From CAYSCZ01 sp964429655 (lineage in GTDB: Bacteria; Bacteroidota; Bacteroidia; Cytophagales; Cyclobacteriaceae), in NCBI GenBank assembly GCA_964429655.1, contig CAYSCZ010000034.1, positions 1 to 32,633 of the forward strand: 32,633 bases of DNA, given 5' to 3'. Shown here in pieces: positions 8,532 through 17,175 of the stretch (its first letter is position 1; every line of letters begins with the position of its first letter). The notes under the pieces were generated by a model. That model saw only the letters and a list, made by a program, of their open reading frames with translations. It had not been told where the DNA came from and ran no database searches. Both the position numbers and the translations under genes were made by a program.

Positions 8532-9689
8532 TTATTCCCCTTTTACCATCCAGTGCTTACCTCGTATTTCAGCTTCTATTTTTTGATTTTCCATCCGGGT
8601 ACGGATTTCTTTTGCACTTGCTTCACAGTTTTCTGCTTCCTCTTCACGACGCAACCTACGATAAGCAGTAGCCATACCATCCCATGCTCCGGCATGCAGG
8701 TCATTGATACTTAAACACATTCTGAACTGACTTAAAGCTTCCTTAGGCAATCCATTAGCAAGTAATTCAATGCCCTGTTTAAAATGAGTTTCTATGTCCT
8801 GTAAATCGGAATTCAGACGAATAACAATGATGTCTTCCTCTTTCATAGTGACGAAAGAACATGGCAATTCTCGAATGACTTTCTCAGTAACACTTCCTAT
8901 CAGAATTCTGCTCAGGCCAGTTTTTCCGGTAGTACCCATAACCAGTAGTGTTTCATCTGCCCGACCTTCTATGGCTTTTAAAATCTCAGCATGAGGTTTA
9001 CCCGGACGAATCTCTTTTCTCCAGATCACATCATGAAAATCAAATGCCTCTAAAAATTTATCAAATTGCTTATCAATTTCTTTGTAAACAATATCTGATT
9101 TATTATTGAGCTTCACTTCTAGTCCATCCAGCAAGTCTTTTAGCGATTCATTTACCGTCATTATCCTTAATTCTGCTTTAAAGTAACGCGAAAGGTGTAG
9201 GGCATTATTTAACGCGCGACGAGATGGCCCTGAAAAATCTACCGGGCAGACGATAGTCTTAACAGACTGGGTTGACTGCTCAGTCATGACCCATACAGGT
9301 TTGGTGGATAATTCAATTACCCTTTTTGTCGTGGTGCCAAGTCTGTATTTTTTTTCACTTGTCTTTTCACCGGATCCCATAAGTATTAGGTTTACATCCA
9401 GTTCCTCAGCAACTTGAACGATTTTATCAAACTTGGTTCCATTCTCAATTACCTGTGAAACTTTGGTCAGGCCATTATCGCTAATTTTAGCCTGGATGGT
9501 TTGAAATTGTCTGTCCACCTCCTGTTTAATAATATCTTCAAATTCTCGAAGCTCGGGACTATCCTTAAGCACATGAAGCAAAACAATTTCTGAATTAAAC
9601 TTTTTGGCCATATCTATTGCCATATCTATTGAGCGATTTGCTGAGCCATGAAAATCGGTCGGCACTAAAATTTTTTCAACTAGTTTCAT
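8532..9689 (-). CDS. Tandem universal stress protein with C-terminal TPR-like tail
   Basis: The 385-residue protein has two UspA domains (about 1-140 and 143-283) and a helical tail. Each domain starts with a strand of the form KILVPTDF/TIVCPVDF. The second domain keeps the ATP-binding pattern G-x2-G-x9-G-S (GTTGKTGLSRILIGS). In the first domain the second glycine is Glu (GSGEKTSEKKYRLGT), so nucleotide binding there may be lost. The tail (about 295-370; THFKQGIELLANGLPKEALS and the helices that follow) has the spacing of one and a half to two TPR repeats, suggesting a protein partner. It is 48 bp downstream of a second Usp gene and cytosolic. UspA proteins respond to starvation or energy stress, but the target here is unknown. 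Confidence 0.88.
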   Translation of the reverse strand: MKLVEKILVPTDFHGSANRSIDMAIDMAKKFNSEIVLLHVLKDSPELREFEDIIKQEVDRQFQTIQAKISDNGLTKVSQVIENGTKFDKIVQVAEELDVNLILMGSGEKTSEKKYRLGTTTKRVIELSTKPVWVMTEQSTQSVKTIVCPVDFSGPSRRALNNALHLSRYFKAELRIMTVNESLKDLLDGLEVKLNNKSDIVYKEIDKQFDKFLEAFDFHDVIWRKEIRPGKPHAEILKAIEGRADETLLVMGTTGKTGLSRILIGSVTEKVIRELPCSFVTMKEEDIIVIRLNSDLQDIETHFKQGIELLANGLPKEALSQFRMCLSINDLHAGAWDGMATAYRRLRREEEAENCEASAKEIRTRMENQKIEAEIRGKHWMVKGE

Positions 9690-9737
9690 TTCAGTCTTTT
9701 TATGGTTTAACGCTACGCTATTACACGGTTAATATCC

Positions 9738-10652
9738 TTATAAATACTTCAAAAGGACTTCAAGGAATGATAATCCAGTCCCTTTCTTTTTCACTGCAAA
9801 AATTGGCACCTGAACATTCTGAATAATATTTTCAGTTACACTTCCCAACAGAAGGCCAGCTCCGGCATTTCTTCCTCTTGCTCCCAATACCATCAAATCG
9901 ATTTCATTTTTTTCAACCATGCTTTGGATTGCTTTATAAGGTTTTTCTTGCATCATGAAAATGGGCTCAAGCTTAACACCTTTTAGATCAATATTTCTGA
10001 TAAACCTTTCATAATCCACCCTGGCATTCTTCTTCATTATCTCAGTAAACTCTACCTGGCTTTTCCCTGTTTTATAATAACCTATCGGCAGACGGAAAAC
10101 ATGAAGGCAGTGAATAACAGAGATATCATAAGCAATGGCCAGGTTTACAGCTAACTCTAAAGCATTTGCACAAAATTCAGAAAAATCAATCGGTACCAAT
10201 ATGCTTTCAATAAAATGATCAGAGTCTTGAGGAATAATAAGGACTGAACAAGGGGCTTTGCGCGTAAGATTTACGGGTAGTCTCCTGGTTTCTGCCGCGT
10301 CTTTTTTTCTGCCTACAAGAATCAAATCGATGTCTTTCTCAACAATTTCACCTAACACAACCTCTAACGGGTAACCCTCTTTTACTTCAAAAATTATTTC
10401 TGTATCGGGATGACCTCTAAAACCAGATTCTACACTTTCTTGCATCTTCTTCAGTCTGTGTTCCTTTGAAAGATTCAATAATTGTGGATACTCTTCCAGT
10501 ATCTCTTTAGGTACTTCTGAAGGCCTTTTCACATGAAGGAAATAAGCTTTTTCAGATTCTGACATTTTACTTACCATCGATGCATAGTTTATTACGGCAT
10601 CGTCTATGGAAGTTAAATTCAACGGTATCAAAAGGTTCTTATATGTGTACAT
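9738..10652 (-). CDS. Tandem-domain universal stress protein (UspA family)
   Basis: This 304-residue protein has two UspA domains (about 1-142 and 147-290). The second domain carries the full ATP-binding motif G-x2-G-x9-G-S (GARGRNAGAGLLLGS). In the first the corresponding segment is GRKKDAAETRRLPVNL, which lacks the glycines and is probably inactive. The same good-second, poor-first pattern occurs in the downstream Usp-TPR protein, so the pair probably arose by duplication. It is the first gene of the left-hand minus-strand series (Usp, Usp-TPR, TetR, V-ATPase). Its upstream gap contains a REP-like element. It is cytosolic with no membrane segment. Confidence 0.88.
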   Translation of the reverse strand: MYTYKNLLIPLNLTSIDDAVINYASMVSKMSESEKAYFLHVKRPSEVPKEILEEYPQLLNLSKEHRLKKMQESVESGFRGHPDTEIIFEVKEGYPLEVVLGEIVEKDIDLILVGRKKDAAETRRLPVNLTRKAPCSVLIIPQDSDHFIESILVPIDFSEFCANALELAVNLAIAYDISVIHCLHVFRLPIGYYKTGKSQVEFTEIMKKNARVDYERFIRNIDLKGVKLEPIFMMQEKPYKAIQSMVEKNEIDLMVLGARGRNAGAGLLLGSVTENIIQNVQVPIFAVKKKGTGLSFLEVLLKYL

Positions 10653-10965
10653 TACGCATCTTTCTTCTTTCCTTTCTTGAGCTAAAAATTATCGTTGTTT
10701 TACAGCCTAAAAGTGCTCACCATCATCACTTGAATAAATATTCTACTGATAAGGTGATTTCACCAGATTGCAAGTAATAAACGCATGATTACTATTATTA
10801 ATATTGTACGTACAAGTATCAATTGTGTTTTATCGAAGAATATGTAGTGGTATGATTCGGTATACTTTCAGATTTTGCCACCAAGACACCAAGGCGCTAA
10901 GTTCTTATTCTTTAATTCTTTGTGACTTCGTTGCCTTTGTGGTTCAAAAGATCAACTGCAAATTC
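10653..10965. other. 313-bp intergenic region between phosphorylase end and Usp start
   Basis: No open frame here resembles a gene. The region holds the REP-like palindrome at 10873-10949 next to the phosphorylase stop. The rest is AT-rich DNA that should contain the promoter of the minus-strand Usp gene. The 12-mer at 10732-10743 is a small dyad (GAATA-AA-TATTC). It includes the 10-mer ATAAATATTC that also forms one arm of the long dyad at 29656-29728. In AT-rich DNA this match may be chance. I found no clear TAnnTTTG -7 box. Confidence 0.6.
10873..10949. repeat. REP-like imperfect palindrome (CCACCAAG...CTTTGTGG type)
   Basis: The left arm begins TTTTGCCACCAAGACACC and the right arm ends GCCTTTGTGGTTCAAAA. 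The arms are roughly inverted copies of one another: TTTTG/CAAAA, CCAC/GTGG and AAGGC-type blocks pair. They enclose an AT-rich centre. Similar 'CCACCAAGGCACCAAGGC...CTTTGTGCCTTTGTGG' sequences recur in intergenic DNA of many environmental bacteria, from general memory. Here it sits 17 bp downstream of the phosphorylase stop, where the folded RNA could protect the 3' end or aid termination. Confidence 0.65.
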
Positions 10966-13900
10966 CTATTGTTGAATATTGACCTTGATAAACTCAAAAT
11001 CACCCGAGCGTTTAAATACCATTTCAGAGAGATCCTTTGGTAAGGTGTAAGCCTCAATTTCATTGACTGCTCCGGTGATAAATTTAACTTCTATGGATGA
11101 TTTATCTGATTTTCTATAAATAACAGGCACCTGACAATAAGTAAAGGCAAGTGCTCCATTATTCAATTCTAATTTTTTTTGGTTACCATGCAAATCAAAG
11201 TATTCAAATGTTGAATTCTCTCCAAGGTATTCAGCATCATTGAGAAATGTAGGATTAAATTGTATGGTACCATCATGCACTACCACACCAAACTCCGCCC
11301 AGCGATTGATGATATCTTCTTTTACCTGGCCGGTCATCCCCGGTTGTTGTGCCCCTTTATTTCCCGGGGTATGTGAATAAGGGTCGGTAGGAAATGCGCC
11401 ATACAGTTCTGGTGATTTGTTTATGCCTATCCCTGCCCTGATTTCATAGTAGTGTTCAATCAGGTGGCCAATGATATCCGCTGAAGCCTTTTCGTGGTTA
11501 GCGGCTTTTATTGTTTCCTGGGTAGCAAGTAATAACTTGGAGACCATATGCCAGTATATACTGCCAAGTCCTTCATAACCATAGAACGTGCCAGAACGTC
11601 CGGTAAATGATTGATGATCAAATACTTCTTCAAAGACATCGAGGAACTCTTGATATTCCTTGGTTGTCATATCATGATAGCTTGTTTCTTTTAAATGATC
11701 AAGGGCGGCTTTAAGGTCACTGGCATTTCGGAAGTTGCCATTAAAATGATAGTCACCCTTAATATCCCTCCTTATTACTGAGGTATCTGCCTCTGCAATT
11801 AGCTTTTGTGCCAATGTGGATTGGTCAACAAATGTATTTGGAACCTTGTTTTTCTGAAGGAAGCGAGGCAATTCACGATCAGGGTAAAGCAAGTAGCTGT
11901 ATTGGTCTTCCCTGTAAATAGCACTGCGCTTCAATGCATCCAAAACCTTCAAACTTTCTTCTGCATTAAGCATTCCTGAAGACAATACAGCCACTTGTCC
12001 CTCCAGCATCTCATAAAGATATCTGATGGAGGCCTGATCATCTTTAATGTTAATGAGATTATAAGCATGATATAATTCATCTTCCCGCTTATTGGCTTTT
12101 ATCGAATGATCAATGTATTGCAGCGTGATATTTAACAGATCAATCAATTGAGCACTGCTGATGGATTCTTTCTTATTTCCAAACGATTGGTAGGCGGCAT
12201 TACGATATTCCTCGCCTATGCGCCCCAGTTGCTCAATAAAAAGTTTTCTATTTTCATCAGAAAATTTATCATTTAACAGCCTCTGATGTTGTTTTAGAAA
12301 ATCCTTTATTGCCAGGAACATTTTGGCAACCGGTGTGTGAAGTTGATAGCTTTCAACAGATGCATGATCAAATAATTCAATAAAAAATGATACGAACCTT
12401 CGCAGATAGTAAAGGGTGACCATTGAAACCCCGTTACCTACCAATGCATTATTGGCATCATTCCATTCGGGCCGTTGAGTATTGAGCCAAATACCCGCTT
12501 CAGGAATAAAGTTTGAAACTTTAGCCAACATACTTACCAATAACTTCTCCATCAGGTTTGCTTGAAGTAAATTCCCGTTCAGGTCATATACCAACTTGCC
12601 GTCCCCTCCATACACAGCCACCTTTTGCTCTATTTTTAGCTCCAGTGCTTCATCAAACACAATAGTGTCTTGTGGATTGGCCACAATATCATCGTAGGGT
12701 TTAATCCTGTAAGGCACGTTAGCATAGACAAAATGTTCCTGTGATAAAAGTGAATATAACCTTTCAGGATAGTGTTCTTTAGCTAGCTCTAATAGTTTTA
12801 GTAAATAAATGATTTGATGGTCTCCCCAATAACCGATGTAAGACCAGGGATTATCCGGTTCAATCACTTCCCAATCAATACCTTCACGCGTGATCCTGTA
12901 TGGATTATAACCATCAATGGTAGAGGCATTGACAAATTTGGTGATCATGGATGGCAGGTAACCAGGGAATGACATGGACAATGCTTCCCAGTTTTGGAAG
13001 ATATCCCGCCAATTACCCTCATACGATCTATTTTTAGACCCATCTTCCTTCTTGGTTTCTATGGAAAACTGATTCCATGGCCGGCTTGGATCACCATGTC
13101 TTCTACTAAATGTTAGGGGTAAATACTCATAACTCAACCTGGTGATAACCGGATCACCATGATTATTGGCTTTTTCAATTAAATCCTGATAAGAAAATGA
13201 ATCATTTAATCCATTGAAAAAATGGGAATGTTCAGATAGCACATTGCGATTATTTTGATTGATGTAATCCACAAAGTCATGTTTATCAATCTTATACTGG
13301 TCATCAAAAATACCGCCGCGCATGATGTTGAATAAAACATTAGCGAAGTGCCTGCCACAACTTAGCTGATCGTTGGTCATTTGCAATCCGTCAGCCAAAC
13401 CAACAAGTTTCCTCAACTGATTTGTGCCTATGTCTATATCATTCACCAGTTCTTTAATTAACGTTTCACGGTTCTCCTCAAGCTTTTGTGTTAGTTCAAT
13501 TACTTTACCATGGTCCTGGTCTAATTCTGAAACGATATACCATTCTTGACTTTGCCCTCCTTCCAGGGTTAATACTGAATGAACAAAGTATGTGCCCGGC
13601 TCTGCTTTTACATCCAGTTCCGTTTCGATACTCCCCCCCTTCCGGAAACCATCCAGTTGTCTGTTCGATAAAAGTATATTGGCTGGATCAATACCAGAAG
13701 ACCATACTGTTGTGGTCTTAAGGGCTTCACTAGGTTCTGCCCGGTCGACAATCATAGCGCTCAGCATAAACAAGCCAAGCCCGGAACTTTTTTCTAGTTC
13801 GCTCTTTTTGTAAGCATTGGTTAAGTTACTGCTTTCCCTGAGCAGTGCGCTATTCACGCCACTTGGCAAAATATTTTGAATACCATCCAACAATTCAACC

Positions 13901-14415
13901 TTTATTATATCTTTATTGCTGTTTAAAAGATTACTCTGCCTCACAAAACCATACCGTTCGGAAAACTTCCAGGAATAGCTAAAACTTAGTTTTAAGTCAT
14001 GATTAATCTCTTCGAAGATGATTTTATTTCCGGATACGTTTTTGTAAATATTTCTTTCAAATGCATAGGCACCTTCATACCGTATGGAAAAGGGTTCCCA
14101 TAGCAATTGCTTATCATCACTGTGGATCCTAATTAAGGTTTTTCCTCCTGTATTCTCGGCTGAATCTGTGATTTTATCATCTGTAGTGTAAGGAAAAAGT
14201 GCATGCTCTGAATTTTTTCTTCCGGCTGTAAGGCCTCCATTACTTGAAGTAAACAACCAATGGTCGGAATGACTGACCAGGCTCATAAAAAAAGGCCTCA
14301 TCTGATGATAATTGGTTATCTTAAAATATTTCTCCCCTTCGATCATTACATATTTTCCGGAAATACTCCCGATATTGTTTTGTAAATGTTGGGAACCTAT
14401 AAAAATCGTTTCCAT
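10966..14415 (-). CDS. Putative beta-1,3-glucan phosphorylase (GH149/GH161-like)
   Basis: This 1149-residue cytosolic protein lacks a signal peptide. Residues 1-330 look like the beta-sandwich of GH94-related phosphorylases (conserved-looking SSNGGLTAGRKN at 57-68). A long alpha/alpha-barrel region follows. The motif RPEWNDANNALVG contains W651-N652-D653; by analogy with the 'WND' of GH94 enzymes, D653 would be the catalytic acid. The great length and the motif fit GH149 or GH161, which split beta-1,3-glucans with phosphate to give glucose 1-phosphate. I cannot separate the two families by eye. The gene starts 11 bp after the sugar porter gene and lies beside a beta-glucan operon, which supports the substrate. 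The exact linkage specificity is inference. Confidence 0.68.
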   Translation of the reverse strand: METIFIGSQHLQNNIGSISGKYVMIEGEKYFKITNYHQMRPFFMSLVSHSDHWLFTSSNGGLTAGRKNSEHALFPYTTDDKITDSAENTGGKTLIRIHSDDKQLLWEPFSIRYEGAYAFERNIYKNVSGNKIIFEEINHDLKLSFSYSWKFSERYGFVRQSNLLNSNKDIIKVELLDGIQNILPSGVNSALLRESSNLTNAYKKSELEKSSGLGLFMLSAMIVDRAEPSEALKTTTVWSSGIDPANILLSNRQLDGFRKGGSIETELDVKAEPGTYFVHSVLTLEGGQSQEWYIVSELDQDHGKVIELTQKLEENRETLIKELVNDIDIGTNQLRKLVGLADGLQMTNDQLSCGRHFANVLFNIMRGGIFDDQYKIDKHDFVDYINQNNRNVLSEHSHFFNGLNDSFSYQDLIEKANNHGDPVITRLSYEYLPLTFSRRHGDPSRPWNQFSIETKKEDGSKNRSYEGNWRDIFQNWEALSMSFPGYLPSMITKFVNASTIDGYNPYRITREGIDWEVIEPDNPWSYIGYWGDHQIIYLLKLLELAKEHYPERLYSLLSQEHFVYANVPYRIKPYDDIVANPQDTIVFDEALELKIEQKVAVYGGDGKLVYDLNGNLLQANLMEKLLVSMLAKVSNFIPEAGIWLNTQRPEWNDANNALVGNGVSMVTLYYLRRFVSFFIELFDHASVESYQLHTPVAKMFLAIKDFLKQHQRLLNDKFSDENRKLFIEQLGRIGEEYRNAAYQSFGNKKESISSAQLIDLLNITLQYIDHSIKANKREDELYHAYNLINIKDDQASIRYLYEMLEGQVAVLSSGMLNAEESLKVLDALKRSAIYREDQYSYLLYPDRELPRFLQKNKVPNTFVDQSTLAQKLIAEADTSVIRRDIKGDYHFNGNFRNASDLKAALDHLKETSYHDMTTKEYQEFLDVFEEVFDHQSFTGRSGTFYGYEGLGSIYWHMVSKLLLATQETIKAANHEKASADIIGHLIEHYYEIRAGIGINKSPELYGAFPTDPYSHTPGNKGAQQPGMTGQVKEDIINRWAEFGVVVHDGTIQFNPTFLNDAEYLGENSTFEYFDLHGNQKKLELNNGALAFTYCQVPVIYRKSDKSSIEVKFITGAVNEIEAYTLPKDLSEMVFKRSGDFEFIKVNIQQ

Positions 14416-14426
14416 ATTAAATCCTT

Positions 14427-15986
14427 TTATTTTACTAATAATTTTTCAAGATCTTCGAGTGATTTGCCTTTTGTCTCAGGAATCAGTATCAAAATAAATA
14501 CCAATCCAGCCAGTGCAAATAATCCATAAAGTAAAAATGTGACGCTGCTCCCAAAGGTCTCCAGCTCCCACGGGAAAACCAGTTGGACCAAGAAGCTGAA
14601 AGCCGAATTGATAAATCCCGTAAATGATATAGCTAACCCCCTAACTTTCATTGGGAATAATTCAGAGAATAAAACCCACATAACCGGTCCGATGGATACC
14701 GCAAAAGAAGCTACGAATCCGATGATTCCTACCAGGATTATCGTTGGGTTCATATCAATAGAAGCTGTAATTAAATCAGATTGGAACTTCTTGGCATCTT
14801 TCTCACCCAATGCTGCTTTAACCGCCATTTTGAACGTTACATCATTTGTATAAGTCGTTCCCACCATAGATGTCAGCAGGCTTCTATCAAGCGCAGGTGG
14901 TAACGCTTTAACGGAATCATTTGTGAGGGTATAGGATGCTGAGTTGAAACCATAGGCCAGCAAAAACATGGCTAAAGCAATTCCGGATACCCCGTAAATA
15001 AGTAATGGTTTTCTTCCCCACCTATCTATAAATAAAATGGCCACGATAGTGAATACCAGATTAGTCAATCCTACAAAAATGGCCTGAATAAAAGAAGCAT
15101 TGGTGCCGATGCCAGATTGTTCAAATATCATTGGGGCATAAAAAAAGACAGAATTGATGCCTGTTATTTGTTGCAATACGGCCACCACTATTCCGATAAT
15201 TAATACAAACCGTAAAGCAGGTTTGAATAATTCCTTTAATGGAGTTTTTGACTTGGTTTTATCAACAGCCAGGCTTTGCTGCACATCAGCAATCTGTTTA
15301 ACTGTTTCTTCCTCTGACACGACTTTCAGGAACGTTTTCCTGGCAAGGTCTACATTTCCCTTCATAACCTGCCATCTGGGACTTTCAGGCACTATTAACA
15401 TGCCGAAGAAATAAAGTACTGCCGGCAAAGTTTCCAATCCTAGCATCCACCGCCAGTTATTTTCGGCAAATTTCAAACCTAATGCCCACGAAGCATCAGA
15501 TTCTCCAAATTTTATGATGAGGTAATTGGTAAAAAAAGCTACTGAAATTCCAATAACGATATTCAATTGATTGAATGAAACCATGCGGCCTCTCATGCCG
15601 GGTGGAGCTATTTCAGCAATATACATAGGTGCTAAAATCAAAGATGTACCTACTCCAAATCCTCCGATCATTCTGGCAATTACCAATAAAAAAAAGGTTG
15701 GTGCCAGGGCAGAAGCAATGGCGGATACAGCATATAATACCGCAGAAATCTGAAGCATTAATTTTCTTCCAAACCGGTCACTTAGTGGGCCTGCAACCAT
15801 CATGGCCAGGGTCGCTGTTAAGGTCAGGGAGCTTACTGACCACCCTAGTTGTATCTTAGTTAAGTTAAATTGAGGCTCAATAAATTTAACTACCCCTGAT
15901 ATTACGGAAGCGTCAAATCCCATTAGAAATCCTCCCAGGGCTACAATTAGGGCTACCCGGATGGTATAGGCTTTTTTGTTGACCAT
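14427..15986 (-). CDS. Sugar porter family MFS transporter (proton symporter type)
   Basis: This 519-residue inner-membrane protein has 12 predicted helices and the sugar-porter signatures: GFDASVISG in helix 1, DRFGRK between helices 2 and 3, PESPRW after helix 6, DRWGRKPLL between helices 8 and 9, and PETKGKSLEDLEKLL at the end. D25 corresponds to the proton-coupling Asp27 of XylE, so H+ symport is likely. An extra loop of about 60 residues (about 365-425) between helices 9 and 10 is unusual compared with XylE. It heads a two-gene unit with the phosphorylase, which suggests glucose or a short beta-glucan oligosaccharide as substrate. The substrate is not readable from the sequence. Confidence 0.88.
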   Translation of the reverse strand: MVNKKAYTIRVALIVALGGFLMGFDASVISGVVKFIEPQFNLTKIQLGWSVSSLTLTATLAMMVAGPLSDRFGRKLMLQISAVLYAVSAIASALAPTFFLLVIARMIGGFGVGTSLILAPMYIAEIAPPGMRGRMVSFNQLNIVIGISVAFFTNYLIIKFGESDASWALGLKFAENNWRWMLGLETLPAVLYFFGMLIVPESPRWQVMKGNVDLARKTFLKVVSEEETVKQIADVQQSLAVDKTKSKTPLKELFKPALRFVLIIGIVVAVLQQITGINSVFFYAPMIFEQSGIGTNASFIQAIFVGLTNLVFTIVAILFIDRWGRKPLLIYGVSGIALAMFLLAYGFNSASYTLTNDSVKALPPALDRSLLTSMVGTTYTNDVTFKMAVKAALGEKDAKKFQSDLITASIDMNPTIILVGIIGFVASFAVSIGPVMWVLFSELFPMKVRGLAISFTGFINSAFSFLVQLVFPWELETFGSSVTFLLYGLFALAGLVFILILIPETKGKSLEDLEKLLVK

Positions 15987-16023
15987 ATTAGGTTAGGTTA
16001 ATGGATTAATTTATAGATAATTA

Positions 16024-16046
16024 TTGATAAACCCGAACATTATCAA
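16024..16046. promoter_or_regulatory. 7-bp-arm dyad upstream of the sugar porter gene
   Basis: The arms TTGATAA (16024-16030) and TTATCAA (16040-16046) are perfect inverted copies separated by 9 bp, beginning 38 bp upstream of the transporter start. The spacing and size fit either an operator for a dimeric repressor or a small 5'-leader hairpin. No promoter boxes could be placed with confidence in the 263-bp gap 15987-16249. Confidence 0.3.
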
Positions 16047-16150
16047 CTTCAGGAAATTTGAAATCAAGACTTATCTTGGGCTTAGCTTCAACATAAATAT
16101 ATTTAGAAATTGTTATTCAACCAGTTTTCGACACCTTGAGAAGAGCCATT

Positions 16151-16180
16151 AAAAACAATCCCAGCCATATGAGGCCGGGA
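16151..16180 (-). terminator. Intrinsic terminator of the beta-glucan operon
   Basis: Read on the minus strand, TCCCGGCC, a 6-base loop and GGCTGGGA form an 8-bp stem with one G-U wobble, followed at once by TTGTTTTT. On the plus strand the same site would contain an A-C mismatch, so it favours minus-strand transcription. It lies about 70 bp after the stop of the cytosolic GH17 gene. It separates that operon from the transporter-phosphorylase unit. Confidence 0.82.
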
Positions 16181-16249
16181 CTGAATTGATATGAAAAGTT
16201 TTAGTCATGATCAACCAAGTATCTACCAGTATATATTTTAGGTTATTGT

Positions 16250-17143
16250 TTAAGTGAATTTCATGTTTTCATCTTTATCCCATATCCCCCAGTAAGCTCC
16301 TACATCACCTTCTGATCCTACTTTCCAGGATTCATCAAAAGATGAGAAGTAAAACATCTCAATATTATCTTCTTTCGACCAATGCTGGGCATTGATGAAA
16401 TATTTGATGGCATTTTCTGTAGAAGGTATGGAAGCACCTAATGGTGTGCCCTGGTCTGGCCATCCTGTCTCCGTGATGATCACCCTTTTACCATTTCCTG
16501 CTGCCTCCGCCTTTCTGTACATCTCTTTCATGTATAGTAGTGAATGTTCCAGTGGGCAGCTTTCCCAAAATGGATAACAGTTTGCCAAAATCACATCACA
16601 TAATTCAGTTATAGAAGGACGATGGGCAAACTCATAGTATGCATCTACATAACCCACTGGTGTATTATTCGTGATCCGGCCTTTTACCTCCCGCAAGAAT
16701 TCAATGAGTTCGTCTTCGGTTAAATCATTACGATACATCACCTCATTACCTACGGCAGCAATATCAATAGAGCCCTCATTTTCCAATTTGATAAGTCCGT
16801 CAATCTCCTTTCTGTTAATCTTTGAGTCATTACCCAGCCAGGCACCAACCAGCGTTTTCATTCCCAGTTCTTTTGCAATAACCGGGATTAGCTCATTACC
16901 GTCAGTTGTAGAAAATGACCGGATCCAGGATGAATAAGGCCTCATGATTTCAAGCCTTCTCCTTATTTGCGCTTCTGAAAGCTGATCACCTGGCTTCTGG
17001 CCTTCCAGATACATACTGGAACAAAAACCATGGACTCCGGCTTCCAAATATTGTCTAAGCATCATTTTGAGGTCTTCTAGTGATTTACCACTAAAATCTA
17101 ATGAAGCTAATGAAAGAAATTTACCTGCTCTGTATGATGACAT
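16250..17143 (-). CDS. Cytosolic GH17 beta-1,3-glucanase-type enzyme
   Basis: This 297-residue protein is a compact GH17 TIM barrel without signal peptide or membrane segment, so it should act in the cytoplasm. The acid/base is E134 in AAVGNEV and the nucleophile is E225 in VIITETGWP; the C-terminal FYFSSFDESWK segment is also typical. GH17 enzymes hydrolyse or transglycosylate beta-1,3-glucans with retention. It is clearly paralogous over its whole length to the C-terminal domain of the adjacent symporter fusion (shared GNELIPE/V, GAWI/L, GYVDAYY, ETGWP), 32 bp upstream. A duplication that lost the transporter part is the simplest origin. It is the last gene before the terminator at 16151-16180. 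Confidence 0.93.
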   Translation of the reverse strand: MSSYRAGKFLSLASLDFSGKSLEDLKMMLRQYLEAGVHGFCSSMYLEGQKPGDQLSEAQIRRRLEIMRPYSSWIRSFSTTDGNELIPVIAKELGMKTLVGAWLGNDSKINRKEIDGLIKLENEGSIDIAAVGNEVMYRNDLTEDELIEFLREVKGRITNNTPVGYVDAYYEFAHRPSITELCDVILANCYPFWESCPLEHSLLYMKEMYRKAEAAGNGKRVIITETGWPDQGTPLGASIPSTENAIKYFINAQHWSKEDNIEMFYFSSFDESWKVGSEGDVGAYWGIWDKDENMKFT

Positions 17144-17175
17144 GTATATTAATTTTTGCTTTAAATATGAAAAAA

